From contig UQBO01000002.1 of NCBI GenBank assembly GCA_900539225.1, positions 1 through 64,000 on the forward strand: a DNA stretch of 64,000 nucleotides, written 5' to 3'. The notes beneath the pieces were generated by a model, which was not told the origin of the DNA, did no database searches, and saw nothing but the letters and a program-made list of their open reading frames with translations. This DNA comes from an uncultured Eubacteriales bacterium. GTDB taxonomy: Bacteria; Bacillota; Clostridia; Tissierellales; Peptoniphilaceae. Positions 42,204-51,349 of the stretch are shown here, piece by piece. Numbering within the stretch: position 1 is the stretch's first letter; the number at the start of each line of letters is the position of its first letter. The translations under genes and the position numbers were made by a program.

Positions 42204-43136
42204 ATGGAAAATAAAGATTTAAAACTTACTCCTGAGATGTTCAAAAGGATACCAAAAAACGATGAAGAAGCAGAACTTATTGCTAGACCTTCAATATCTT
42301 TTTGGCAAGATGCATGGAGAAGATTAAAAGAGAATAAAGTAGCTATGCTAGCACTTGTGCTATTAGGCCTACTTGTATTTTTAATTATATTTGGACCATA
42401 CTTTAACAGCTATAGTCCTACAAAAATTCAATCAAAATTAAAAGATATAACGCCAAACTCACAATTCTGGTTTGGTACAGACAGCTCTGGTCGTGATATA
42501 TTCACAAGAGTTTTCTTTGCTGGTAGAACATCACTTATCGTTGGTGTTGCCGGTGCCTTGATATCAACTATTGTTGGTCTTTTATATGGCGCTATCTCAG
42601 GCTACGTTGGTGGAGCAGTTGATATCGTAATGATGAGAATCCTAGAAATTCTAGCTTCACTACCTTATCTACTAGTAGTAATCGTACTACAAATAAGACT
42701 AGAAACAAGAAACATATGGACACTGTTATTAGCACTAACCATAACAGGCTGGACAGGTACAGCTCGTATGGTTCGTGCTGAAGTTTTAAGAATAAAAGCA
42801 CAAGAGTACGTTCTTGCAGCTAGAACACTTGGCGTAAGCTCGTGGAAGATAATTACCAAGCACTTAATACCAAACGCAATGCCTATACTTATAGTAGGTA
42901 TTACATTTGACGTTCCAGGCTTTATATTCTCAGAAGCCTTCCTATCATACTTGGGTATAGGTCTTCAATCACCTGCAACATCATGGGGTATTATGTGTTC
43001 TGAAGCAACAAGTACTTTTATGTACTTGCCACATCAAATGTTCTTCCCATCACTAATGATAGCTATAACAATGTTATGCTTCACTCTATTAGGCGATGGA
43101 CTTAGAGACGCACTTGATCCAAAACTAAGAAAGTAG
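42204..43136 (+). CDS. oppC: Oligopeptide ABC transporter permease OppC
   Basis: 310 residues from ATG 42204, preceded by CAGGAGGT; a frame open from 42150 overlaps oppB and lacks a binding site. It has an N-terminal soluble tail of about 45 residues, six helices, the OppC motif FWFGTDSSGRDIFTRV and the contact loop AARTLGVSSWKIITKHLIPN. Confidence 0.94.
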   Translation: MENKDLKLTPEMFKRIPKNDEEAELIARPSISFWQDAWRRLKENKVAMLALVLLGLLVFLIIFGPYFNSYSPTKIQSKLKDITPNSQFWFGTDSSGRDIFTRVFFAGRTSLIVGVAGALISTIVGLLYGAISGYVGGAVDIVMMRILEILASLPYLLVVIVLQIRLETRNIWTLLLALTITGWTGTARMVRAEVLRIKAQEYVLAARTLGVSSWKIITKHLIPNAMPILIVGITFDVPGFIFSEAFLSYLGIGLQSPATSWGIMCSEATSTFMYLPHQMFFPSLMIAITMLCFTLLGDGLRDALDPKLRK

Positions 43137-43143
43137 GAGGCTA

Positions 43144-44175
43144 ATGATGGAAAACAATAGAGAAAAACTATTAGAGGTTAAAAATCTTAACGTTTCTTTC
43201 CATACTTACGCTGGTGAAGTAAAGGCAGTTAGAGGTTTAGACTTCCACCTTTATCCAGGTGAAACATTGGCTTTCGTAGGTGAAAGTGGATGCGGAAAGA
43301 GCGTTACAGCAAAATCGCTAATGAGACTACTTCCAAAGGACAGTAGTGAAATAAAGAAAGAATCACAAATTACATTTAACGGTAAGGATGTTTTAGCTAT
43401 GAACTCCAAGGAATTAACAGACCTTAGAGGTAATGATATATCTATGATATTCCAAGACCCAATGACTTCATTGAACCCAACTATGCGTATAGGGGACCAA
43501 ATCAAAGAAGCATTAAAGATACACAGACAATTAAGCGGCGCTGAAGCTGACAAGGTTGCTGTTGACTTACTTGAACTAGTTCAAATACCAGAAGCAAAGA
43601 ACAGACTTAAATCATACCCACACGAATTATCAGGCGGTATGAGACAAAGAGTTATGATTGCGATTGCACTTTCATGTAATCCAAAGCTTCTTTTAGCTGA
43701 CGAGCCAACAACAGCACTTGACGTAACTATTCAAGCGCAAATACTTGACTTACTTCAAGACCTTAAGAATAGATTAAACACAGCCATCATACTTGTAACT
43801 CATGACCTTGGCGTTGTTGCTAACTTTGCTGAGAGAATTCAAGTTATGTATGCAGGAGATATCGTTGAAGAAGGTACTACAGATGAAATCTTCTACAATG
43901 CTAGACACCCATACACATGGGCTCTACTTAACTCTATTCCAAAGGTTCACGCAAAAGACGTTGAGCTTAGAGCTTTAGGCGGTACACCACCAGACCTATT
44001 ATTACCATTACCAGGATGCCCATTTGCAGCTAGATGCTCTAGAGCGATGGAAATCTGTAAAAAGGTACACCCTCCTAAGACTGAACTATCTCCTACACAC
44101 CACAACTGGTGCTGGCTAGAACATGAATTAGCTGGAGATATTGACTGGGATGCAATGAGAGGAGGAGCATATTAA
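43144..44175 (+). CDS. oppD: Oligopeptide ABC transporter ATPase OppD
   Basis: 343 residues. Walker A is GESGCGKS, the signature LSGGMRQR, Walker B LLLADEPTTALD. The C-terminal oligopeptide-transporter domain has the Cys motif PGCPFAARCSRAMEICKK, an Fe-S or zinc-binding-like cluster seen in the family. ATG overlaps nothing upstream (7-bp gap), and its stop overlaps oppF by one base. Confidence 0.94.
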   Translation: MMENNREKLLEVKNLNVSFHTYAGEVKAVRGLDFHLYPGETLAFVGESGCGKSVTAKSLMRLLPKDSSEIKKESQITFNGKDVLAMNSKELTDLRGNDISMIFQDPMTSLNPTMRIGDQIKEALKIHRQLSGAEADKVAVDLLELVQIPEAKNRLKSYPHELSGGMRQRVMIAIALSCNPKLLLADEPTTALDVTIQAQILDLLQDLKNRLNTAIILVTHDLGVVANFAERIQVMYAGDIVEEGTTDEIFYNARHPYTWALLNSIPKVHAKDVELRALGGTPPDLLLPLPGCPFAARCSRAMEICKKVHPPKTELSPTHHNWCWLEHELAGDIDWDAMRGGAY

Positions 44176-45194
44176 TGGCTAAATTTACTGAAAAACTTAT
44201 AGAAGTTAAAAACTTAAGTAAACACTTCAATGTTGGTAAGGGTAAAACTCTTAAAGCTGTTGATAATGTTAGCTTTGACATCTACAAGGGCGAAACATTC
44301 GGCGTTGTAGGCGAATCAGGTTGCGGTAAGACAACTTGCGGTAGAACAGTTCTTGGTATGTACAGAGCTACTAAAGGACAAGCTTTATTTAACGGTAAAG
44401 ACATTCACTCACTAAGAGGCAAGGAAGCTATTGACTTCAAGAAGAATGCTCAATACATCTTCCAAGACCCATATGCATCACTTGACCCAAGAATCACAGT
44501 TGGTGACATCATTGCTGAAGGTATGGATGTTCACTTCAACTATAGTCATGAAGAAAGACAAGCTAAGATAAATGAATTGCTTGACAAGGTAGGTCTAAAC
44601 AAGGAACATGCTCTTAGATATCCACATGAGCTTTCAGGTGGACAAAGACAAAGAGTTGGTATAGCAAGATCACTTGCTGTAGAGCCATCATTCATTGTCT
44701 GCGACGAACCTATCTCAGCTCTAGACGTATCTATTCAAGCGCAAATCGTTAACCTACTAAACAAGCTTCAAGACGAACTTGGCTTAACATACATGTTTAT
44801 CTCACACGACTTATCCATGGTTAAGCACATTTCTGACAGAATCGCAGTAATGTACCTTGGATCAATCGTTGAACTTGCAGAAAGCTCACAAATTTATGAA
44901 GCATCACTTCACCCATATACACAAGCTTTGATGAGCGCTATACCAGTACCAGATCCACATGCAGGATCAGCAAAGAACAGAATAAAGCTTGAAGGAGAAG
45001 TGCCTTCACCAATCAACACTCCACCAGGATGTAAATTTGTTAACAGATGTAGATATGCTATGGACATCTGCCACAAAGTTGAACCTGAACTTAAGGAGTT
45101 AAAACCTGAACACTTCTGCGCATGCCACTTGTATGACAATGGTATGATAGACTTAAAAGATGCAAAGGTAACACAAGATTTAGGAAACAAATAA
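44175..45194 (+). CDS. oppF: Oligopeptide ABC transporter ATPase OppF
   Basis: 339 residues. Walker A is GESGCGKT, the signature LSGGQRQR, Walker B VCDEPISALDVS. The C-terminal motif is PGCKFVNRCRYAMDICHK. It is the last gene of the opp operon and pairs with OppD to energise transport. Confidence 0.94.
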   Translation: MAKFTEKLIEVKNLSKHFNVGKGKTLKAVDNVSFDIYKGETFGVVGESGCGKTTCGRTVLGMYRATKGQALFNGKDIHSLRGKEAIDFKKNAQYIFQDPYASLDPRITVGDIIAEGMDVHFNYSHEERQAKINELLDKVGLNKEHALRYPHELSGGQRQRVGIARSLAVEPSFIVCDEPISALDVSIQAQIVNLLNKLQDELGLTYMFISHDLSMVKHISDRIAVMYLGSIVELAESSQIYEASLHPYTQALMSAIPVPDPHAGSAKNRIKLEGEVPSPINTPPGCKFVNRCRYAMDICHKVEPELKELKPEHFCACHLYDNGMIDLKDAKVTQDLGNK

Positions 45195-45211
45195 TTCGAT
45201 AAAGAATATGA

Positions 45212-45246
45212 TTAAAGGGGGAAGAGATTTTCTTTCCCCTTTAAAA
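45212..45246 (+). terminator. Terminator after oppF
   Basis: TTAAAGGGG (45212-45220) pairs with CCCCTTTAA (45236-45244), and the stem continues inward with one wobble. The 3' flank is only A/T-rich, so read-through into the VanZ-like gene is possible. Confidence 0.65.
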
Positions 45247-45263
45247 TATTAGGAGCCTAAGGA

Positions 45264-45710
45264 ATGAAAAATAAAAAATTAATAAAAATATTATTTTATA
45301 TCTATATTGCTTTTTTGATTCTCTTTGTCGTTTTAAAATTCGATGGCAGTTTTGAAAGAATCATATACTTACATAATAGCATAATTGAAAATGAAAAAGA
45401 TGGTTTAAGAAATATAAACTTAATTCCATTTAGAAGCATATCTCCATACCTGAAAAATATTACAGAGCCTTATGCTTTTAAAAACATTATTGCAAATATT
45501 CTAGTCTTTATACCCTTAGGATTTTTTGTTTCGAATAAGAACAGTAAAAATGTATTTAAGACTTTAGTCATTTGCATATCTGTAATACTTTCAATTGAGT
45601 GCATACAATTATTATTCAAAATTGGATTTTTTGATGTGGACGATATAATATTAAATTTTATAGGATCATTAATAGGCGTACTTATAAATCTATTGGCACA
45701 AAAAAGGTAG
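45264..45710 (+). CDS. VanZ-like membrane protein
   Basis: 148 residues with four membrane helices. The VanZ pattern INLIPFRSI near 50, NIIANILVFIPLGFFV near 75, SIECIQLLF near 113 and FDVDDIILNFIGSLIG near 122 is complete. Homologues give low-level teicoplanin resistance or affect surface lipids, but most are uncharacterised. The gene is very AT-rich compared with its neighbours. Its stop lies inside the hairpin that follows. Confidence 0.9.
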   Translation: MKNKKLIKILFYIYIAFLILFVVLKFDGSFERIIYLHNSIIENEKDGLRNINLIPFRSISPYLKNITEPYAFKNIIANILVFIPLGFFVSNKNSKNVFKTLVICISVILSIECIQLLFKIGFFDVDDIILNFIGSLIGVLINLLAQKR

Positions 45711-45732
45711 CTGGCAATTTGCTAGCTACCTT
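45699..45732. terminator. Terminator between the VanZ-like gene and the DD-carboxypeptidase gene
   Basis: AAGGTAGCT (45704-45712) pairs with AGCTACCTT (45724-45732), with GCA/TGC continuing inside. The A-run at 45699-45705 becomes a T-run on the minus strand, so it mainly ends the wall operon. Confidence 0.8.
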
Positions 45733-45752
45733 AATCTATCTTTATACAAATA

Positions 45753-46949
45753 TTATTCAGCTGTACTAAGCTTTTCAAAGCTCCATACGTTCAGAAAGAA
45801 TTCATATATTCTATCGAAGATGGTTTTCTTTGTTAAGCTGTTCATGGCGATGGCATCTGTTTTGAAGACTTCTTCTCCATCGATGTAGACTTTATATTCG
45901 CCAACGGTGTCGCCCTTTTTGATGTGGTCGTAATTTAAATCTTTATTCATAATTAATTTTGTCTCGGTATTTATATCATTTTTAAGCGACTTCGTAAATT
46001 CCTTTTCGCTTTCTATCTCTAGTTTTTCTTCTTTATAACTATCCAAATTTTCAATGGTTTTTTTATTGTTTTTCTTTGATAATAATATCTTTTTAGAGTA
46101 GTTTTCTTTAGCGTAATCAACAAGTGCTGCAGAATTTTCTTCTCTTGCTTTTGAATTCTTCGTACCTAATAATACTGATATAAAGGCATTATCCAAAGTT
46201 GTTGTTCCATCTCCAATAGTGTGGAAAGTGCACACAAAACAGTTACCCGCTGCACGCGTTGTACCAGTTTTTAATCCAGTCACGCCCTCTCTACCAAAGA
46301 GTGGGTTAGTATTTTCTTCGTGATAGTTTTTTTCTGGATAATCAATTGCTACTGTCATAGTGAAGTCTACATAATTAGGGTGCTCAGTAATTATTTTTTT
46401 TGCAAGATCCAAAATATCCACTGTACTCATCGAGTTTTGTTTAAGGTCAGGCAGGCGTGGCAAGCCATGTGCATTATAAAAAATTGCACTTTTATATCCA
46501 AGCGACTTCGCTTCTTCGTTCATCATAGTAACAAAAGCTGCTTCGCTTCCGGCTATGTGCCTAGCAATTGCAGCGGTAACATCGTTACACGAGTTTGTCA
46601 TCATTATCTCTATGAGCCTCTTTAGTGAATAGCTTTCGCCTTCTTTAATGCCGAGTCTATTGCCAGTTGGGTAGCAGTCTTCTTTTTTTATCACGACTTC
46701 ATCGTCCAAATTTATATCGCCATCTTTAATTTTATTCAAGGCAATGTAGAAAGTCATAAGCTTCGAAACCGACGCTATAGGCACAGCTTCGTTAATGTTA
46801 TTGGAGCTTGCTATGATGCTGTCCGTCTCCATATTGTATAGAATGTAGCTGCGTGCATTTTTTACTTCTAGCGTGCTTGCAAAACTCGTTTGCGTAAAAG
46901 CTATGACTATCAGTAATAGCTTTGCGACGTATCTTTTTATTTTACTCAT
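45753..46949 (-). CDS. D-alanyl-D-alanine carboxypeptidase (PBP5/DacA type)
   Basis: 398 residues. A signal peptide (1-24) is followed by the transpeptidase-fold domain with SVSK (Ser about 61, SxxK), TNSCND (the SxN motif) near 115 and GLKTGTTRAAG (KTG) near 225. A C-terminal domain follows and ends in an amphipathic stretch (FDRIYEFFLNVWSFEK) that would bind the membrane. It trims the terminal D-Ala of peptidoglycan stems. The gene overlaps the end of murE by 8 bp. Confidence 0.92.
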   Translation of the reverse strand: MSKIKRYVAKLLLIVIAFTQTSFASTLEVKNARSYILYNMETDSIIASSNNINEAVPIASVSKLMTFYIALNKIKDGDINLDDEVVIKKEDCYPTGNRLGIKEGESYSLKRLIEIMMTNSCNDVTAAIARHIAGSEAAFVTMMNEEAKSLGYKSAIFYNAHGLPRLPDLKQNSMSTVDILDLAKKIITEHPNYVDFTMTVAIDYPEKNYHEENTNPLFGREGVTGLKTGTTRAAGNCFVCTFHTIGDGTTTLDNAFISVLLGTKNSKAREENSAALVDYAKENYSKKILLSKKNNKKTIENLDSYKEEKLEIESEKEFTKSLKNDINTETKLIMNKDLNYDHIKKGDTVGEYKVYIDGEEVFKTDAIAMNSLTKKTIFDRIYEFFLNVWSFEKLSTAE

Positions 46950-48381
46950 TATGCGCCTCCTTTAGCTTCAAAATATTCTCTCTGTCGCTGTAGTGAACTT
47001 TTTCACCTTTTATAAGTTGATAATTTTCGTGGCCTTTACCCGCAACGACGATGATGTCTTCTATCTGAGATAGTTCGTAGCTAAGTTTAATCGCACTACT
47101 TCTGTCTGGCTCAACATAAACTTTTCCATTGAAGAAAGATGCAATCTCGTCACAAATTTTTTTAGGATCTTCAAAATTTGGATTGTCAGATGTAACTATG
47201 GAGATATCTGCGAGCGCGTCACTTACTTCAGCAAGCTCCTCACGTCTTTTCTCGCTCCTTCCACCGACAGAGCCAAAAACAGTTATGACTTTATTCTTCT
47301 TAAATTTATTCACAGTCTCAAGTATTGACTTTAAAGAGATGTAATTGTGAGCGTAGTCAATGATGTAGAGCCTATCATTGACATTGATCTCTTCAAAGCG
47401 GCCGCGTATAGATATATTTTTAACCGCGCTAATGATTTGGTCCCAGCCATATCCAAGCTCTTTCATCACGCTGATGGCAGCTAGATAATTATAAATATCA
47501 TAGTAAGAAATGCTCTTTACCTCAAAATTTTTGCCATTTACATCAAAATCACTTTGTATTTTAAATATATCGTCAGAAATAATTATATTTTCAGCTTTAT
47601 AATCACTCGCTTCGTCAATAGAGAAGCTAAGCGCATCTCTTATGACCTCTTTAAGCTTTTCATCGTCTTTATTATATATAAACTTTTTCGAAACGTCCTT
47701 TAGTAGCATTTTGCTCTTAAAATAATCATTAAAGTCTGGATGCTCGATGCCGCCTATGTGGTCCTTGGAAATATTTGTAAAGACGCCTATATCAAAAGTA
47801 ATGCCATAGAGCCTTTTCATCTTAAGGCCGATGGACGAAGCTTCTAAAACGCAGTGAGTGATCTTTTCTTCACGCATATTATTCAGTATTCTGTATACTT
47901 CGTAGCTCTCAGGCGTAGTATTATCAACAGCTTCTTCTTTGTCTGCGTAAAAAACACCATTGGTTCCGATTATGCCAGGCTTTGCGCCCATCTTTTTAAG
48001 CGCTTCGTATATGATATTGGCTGTAGTAGTTTTTCCCTTAGTTCCAGTGATTGCTATCATCTTTATATCTTCATCAGGCTTATTAAAAAAGTTTTTTGAT
48101 ATGATTGCAAGTGCCTTTCTTGTGTCAAGGACCTTTATAAAAGCGGCATCACCATAAGCGTGAGCCATGCTATCGTCCTCAACTAAAAATACGCGAACGC
48201 CCTTATCATATGCGTCCTTAATGTATTTGTGGCCATCACTAAGAGCGCCTCTAAGCGCAACGAAGAGAGTACCTTTGCGCGCATACTTACTATTGTAGAC
48301 GATGTCATCAATCTCTGCGCCCTCTATATCATGACTTTCATTAATAATTTCAAGTCCATTTATAATATCTTTTACTAACAT
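46942..48381 (-). CDS. murE: UDP-MurNAc-tripeptide synthetase (MurE)
   Basis: 479 residues with the three Mur-ligase domains. The ATP loop is AITGTKGKTTTANI (about 107-120). The residue pattern that selects the third amino acid is SDNPNFEDP: DNPR is usual for diaminopimelate enzymes and DNPA for lysine enzymes, so DNPN is ambiguous. The motif usually EVSSHAL is EASSIGL here. It adds the third residue to UDP-MurNAc-Ala-Glu in the cytosol. It lies between a racemase gene and a DD-carboxypeptidase gene in one operon. Confidence 0.9.
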   Translation of the reverse strand: MLVKDIINGLEIINESHDIEGAEIDDIVYNSKYARKGTLFVALRGALSDGHKYIKDAYDKGVRVFLVEDDSMAHAYGDAAFIKVLDTRKALAIISKNFFNKPDEDIKMIAITGTKGKTTTANIIYEALKKMGAKPGIIGTNGVFYADKEEAVDNTTPESYEVYRILNNMREEKITHCVLEASSIGLKMKRLYGITFDIGVFTNISKDHIGGIEHPDFNDYFKSKMLLKDVSKKFIYNKDDEKLKEVIRDALSFSIDEASDYKAENIIISDDIFKIQSDFDVNGKNFEVKSISYYDIYNYLAAISVMKELGYGWDQIISAVKNISIRGRFEEINVNDRLYIIDYAHNYISLKSILETVNKFKKNKVITVFGSVGGRSEKRREELAEVSDALADISIVTSDNPNFEDPKKICDEIASFFNGKVYVEPDRSSAIKLSYELSQIEDIIVVAGKGHENYQLIKGEKVHYSDRENILKLKEAHNE

Positions 48382-48382
48382 A

Positions 48383-49090
48383 TTAGTATCCTTCTTTTAT
48401 TTCTTTTCCGCATAGTTCAAGGCATTTTTTTGCAAGAGCAGTCGATGAGTCTATGAAGAAGTCTTTGTCAAAGCCCTTGTCTATATATATGGTTGAAAGC
48501 TCTGTGCAGCCAAGCAGAACGCAGTCACAGCCACATCTTTTGTATTCGTCAATGATTGAGTGGAAGAGATCCATGTTACATTCTTTGCCGGCTTTTATCT
48601 CGCCATATATTATTTCCATAATCTTTTCTTGCCAAGCCTCATCTAAGACAACGTAGTCTATGCCATGCTTTTCACAAGTTTTGGGGTAGAGCTCAGTCTT
48701 CATTGTGCCGGTTGTAGTCATAAGGCCGATGCACTTTTTGCCCTTACTTATGGCAAGCTTCACTGACTCTTCTAGCATATTAACAAAGTGCGCATCAACA
48801 GATGAAGCGACTTCATCGAAGAAGTAGTGACTTGTGTTGCACACCATGCAAATGACATTTGCACCAGCAGCTTGAAGCTTTTTTGCGTCCTCAATTAAGT
48901 AAGGCAGAGGACTCTCATCGCTCTTGCCTGTTAGGAAAAGCGTTCTATCTGGAGTTGATGCTCTGCTCGTTACGATGTAGTCTAAGTGATCTTGATCTAA
49001 ATCGGCTTTAGTCATATTGACAAGAAGATTTTGAAAGTAAACCGAAGCAGCTGGACCAAGCCCACCTATGATACCTAATACTTTATTCAT
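48383..49090 (-). CDS. Aspartate/glutamate racemase family protein
   Basis: 235 residues. The two catalytic cysteines are in MVCNTSHYF (about Cys83) and LLGCTELS (about Cys195), and the phosphate-like loop IGGLGPAAS is at the N-terminus. The protein is closer to aspartate racemase/YgeA than to MurI. Its stop is one base from the murE start, so it probably supplies a D-amino acid for the wall, D-Asp or D-Glu; this is inferred from context. Confidence 0.88.
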   Translation of the reverse strand: MNKVLGIIGGLGPAASVYFQNLLVNMTKADLDQDHLDYIVTSRASTPDRTLFLTGKSDESPLPYLIEDAKKLQAAGANVICMVCNTSHYFFDEVASSVDAHFVNMLEESVKLAISKGKKCIGLMTTTGTMKTELYPKTCEKHGIDYVVLDEAWQEKIMEIIYGEIKAGKECNMDLFHSIIDEYKRCGCDCVLLGCTELSTIYIDKGFDKDFFIDSSTALAKKCLELCGKEIKEGY

Positions 49091-49125
49091 TTAATCACAA
49101 CATTTCTTTTAAAATTCATATCAAT

Positions 49126-49154
49126 ATTATATAACGAAGCCATAGTTTTTTCAA
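49126..49154 (-). promoter_or_regulatory. Promoter of the racemase-murE-dacA operon
   Basis: On the minus strand TTGAAA (49149-49154), a 17-nt spacer and consensus TATAAT (49126-49131). Confidence 0.8.
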
Positions 49155-49174
49155 GTATATTGACTATAAAGTGC

Positions 49175-49203
49175 TTGAAATATTCTTTCCTTTATTATAT
49201 AAT
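49175..49203 (+). promoter_or_regulatory. Promoter of the flavodiiron protein gene
   Basis: TTGAAA (49175-49180), a 17-nt spacer and consensus TATAAT (49198-49203). It is back to back with the minus-strand promoter. Confidence 0.8.
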
Positions 49204-49220
49204 GAATTGGGGTGATATTA

Positions 49221-50417
49221 ATGAACACGTTATCAGTAAAGATAAATGATTTTTTGTATTACATCGGAGTTAATGACAGACAAACTCAACTATTTGAGAA
49301 TCAATGGCCACTTGAAAGAGGCGTTTCATACAACTCATATGTAATTAAGTCAACAAAGACTGCCTTACTTGACACAGTAAAGATAACAAAGGTGGATGAC
49401 TTTGTGACTAAGTTAAAAGAAGTACTTGAAGGAAGAGACCTTGACTACTTAGTTATACATCACATGGAGCCAGACCACTCTGGTGCGATTGAAACGATTA
49501 TCGATCTATATCCAAATGTTAAACTAGTAGGTAACAAGAAAACATTTGAGCTTCTTGAAAACTTCTACGATGTTAAGGACAATCTAGTCCTTGTTGATGA
49601 CTTCGATACTCTTGACTTGGGAGAAGTATCACTTAAATTTGTCAAGACACCTATGGTGCATTGGCCAGAATCAATGGTTAGCTACGAAGAAAAGTCCGGC
49701 ATACTATTCTCGCAAGACGCATTCGGCGGCTTTGGCGCACTTGACGGAACTATCTTTGACGACGAAATAAACTGGGATTTATACAAGTCTGAGACAAGAC
49801 GTTACTACTCAAACATAGTTGGAAAGTTCTCAAAACAAGTCCAAGCTGCACTTAAGAAGCTTGAAGGCTTTAAGATAAACATGGTTTGCCCTGTTCATGG
49901 ACCAGTTTGGAGAGAAAATCCAAACAAGATTATCGAGTGCTACGACAAATGGTCTAAGCAAGAGACACAGGACGGCGCAGTTATTGTTTATGGAACAATG
50001 TATGGCAATACTGAGATGATGGCTGAGGCTATAGCAAGAAGACTTGCTGAAAGAGGCGTTAAGAACATAAAGATGTTTGACGTGTCCAAGACACACAAGT
50101 CCTACATCCTAAATGAAATTTGGGAGTACAAAGCTCTTATACTTGGCTCATGCACATACAATAACGACTTATTCCCACTTATGAGTGACCTTGTCAATGT
50201 TCTTAAGATGAACAAATTACAAAACAGAGTAGTGGCTGTCTTTGGCTCATATAGCTGGTCAGGCGGCGCACTTAAGGCACTTAAGGAGTTTAGAGACGCA
50301 TCAGCTATGGATATAGTTGAGACTACAGTTGAAACAAAGAGTGCTCCAAGCAAAGATGATTACATGATGCTTCGTCAAATAGCAGATGAAGTTGCTGATA
50401 AATTAGAAAATAAATAA
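49221..50417 (+). CDS. Flavodiiron protein (FprA family A-type flavoprotein)
   Basis: 398 residues from ATG 49221, with GGGGTGAT as binding site. Residues 1-250 are a beta-lactamase-like diiron domain with HHMEPDHSGA (H-x-E-x-D-H) near 80 and CPVHGPVWR near 228. Residues 255-398 are a flavodoxin domain with VIVYGTMYGNTEMMAEAIA, the FMN phosphate loop. It reduces oxygen (or nitric oxide) to water and protects anaerobes. A DUF1858 gene follows. Confidence 0.94.
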   Translation: MNTLSVKINDFLYYIGVNDRQTQLFENQWPLERGVSYNSYVIKSTKTALLDTVKITKVDDFVTKLKEVLEGRDLDYLVIHHMEPDHSGAIETIIDLYPNVKLVGNKKTFELLENFYDVKDNLVLVDDFDTLDLGEVSLKFVKTPMVHWPESMVSYEEKSGILFSQDAFGGFGALDGTIFDDEINWDLYKSETRRYYSNIVGKFSKQVQAALKKLEGFKINMVCPVHGPVWRENPNKIIECYDKWSKQETQDGAVIVYGTMYGNTEMMAEAIARRLAERGVKNIKMFDVSKTHKSYILNEIWEYKALILGSCTYNNDLFPLMSDLVNVLKMNKLQNRVVAVFGSYSWSGGALKALKEFRDASAMDIVETTVETKSAPSKDDYMMLRQIADEVADKLENK

Positions 50418-50463
50418 CAAATAATTTAAACCGATTTGGGTATATAAAAAGAGAGGTGATATT

Positions 50464-50649
50464 ATGGAAATAACAAAAGATATGTTAATAGGTGATCTAT
50501 TAAGAGAAAAGCCAGAAGCAGCATACATCCTTATGGAACACGGTATGGGATGCGTTGGTTGCCCTTCTAGCCAAATGGAATCAATTGAAGAAGCATGCCA
50601 AGTACACGGCCTAGACCTAGAACACTTGATGGCAGCTTTAAATGCGTAA
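50464..50649 (+). CDS. DUF1858 domain protein
   Basis: 61 residues. ILMEHGMGCVGCPSS with a CxxC pair and EACQVHGLD are typical of DUF1858, a small helical domain also found fused to hybrid-cluster or nitric-oxide-related proteins. A GAGAGGTGAT site precedes it. It sits 46 bp after the flavodiiron gene with no terminator between, so a shared redox role is likely. Confidence 0.9.
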   Translation: MEITKDMLIGDLLREKPEAAYILMEHGMGCVGCPSSQMESIEEACQVHGLDLEHLMAALNA

Positions 50650-50653
50650 TTAA

Positions 50654-50675
50654 GAGCCCTTTTATAAGGGCTTTA
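50654..50675 (+). terminator. Short terminator after the DUF1858 gene
   Basis: AGCCCTT (50655-50661) pairs with AAGGGCT (50666-50672) around TTAT. The U-run is short, so termination may be partial. Confidence 0.6.
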
Positions 50676-50689
50676 CATAAGGAGATAAT

Positions 50690-51340
50690 ATGGAAATATA
50701 TAGAAAAGATGCTTCCTTCAAAGAAAAAGATATAAGAAAACTATTTCTCTTGATGGGGGACTCATGTTTTGAGCAGCTATATAAGCATGGCTACAGCGAT
50801 GATAAAGTTGCTTGGATGATATATAGGTGGAATATGCATTTTACAGATGCTTTCTATGATGCTGATTATGAAAATATTTCTATATATACAACGCCTACTA
50901 AGGTAGATAGATTTTTTTCTTATAGACAATTCATTGTTAAAGCAAATGATTTGATGCTATTCAAGGGGACTGTTGAGGTCATCTACGTTGACAAAAAGAC
51001 CTTAAGACCTGTTAGGGCAGACGATTTCGGAGAGGATTTAATTAAGATCTTCGATGAAGAAGATATTGGGGGTGCCTATTACGACGGCAGTGACAATATC
51101 ACTGACTTTGTGATAAAAGAAGATTACATTGACGGCTACAAGCATGTCAATAACGGGGTCTATGTCGAAGAAGTATCAAAACTATGTGATAAGAGAATTA
51201 AGGATTTAAAGATAAAGTATCAAAAGCAGTGCTTGCTAGGTGAAGACGTTAAGATTGCATACAGACTAAATGAAGATGGTGCAGACTTTAGATTTTTCAC
51301 CGATAGCGAGATAAAAGTATACGCAAATGTTTTGTATTAG
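50690..51340 (+). CDS. Acyl-ACP thioesterase-like double hotdog protein
   Basis: 216 residues with two hotdog halves. The first has WMIYRWNMHF and FFSYRQFIVKANDLML; the second has DGYKHVNNGVYVEEVSK, the D-x-N-x-H-V-N-N-type signature of thioesterases (here with Tyr/Lys in the first positions). FatA-type enzymes release fatty acids from acyl carrier protein. It is short of the usual 240-250 residues at the C-terminal end. It lies 9 bp before ftcD. Confidence 0.75.
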   Translation: MEIYRKDASFKEKDIRKLFLLMGDSCFEQLYKHGYSDDKVAWMIYRWNMHFTDAFYDADYENISIYTTPTKVDRFFSYRQFIVKANDLMLFKGTVEVIYVDKKTLRPVRADDFGEDLIKIFDEEDIGGAYYDGSDNITDFVIKEDYIDGYKHVNNGVYVEEVSKLCDKRIKDLKIKYQKQCLLGEDVKIAYRLNEDGADFRFFTDSEIKVYANVLY

Positions 51341-51349
51341 GAGGTAAAT

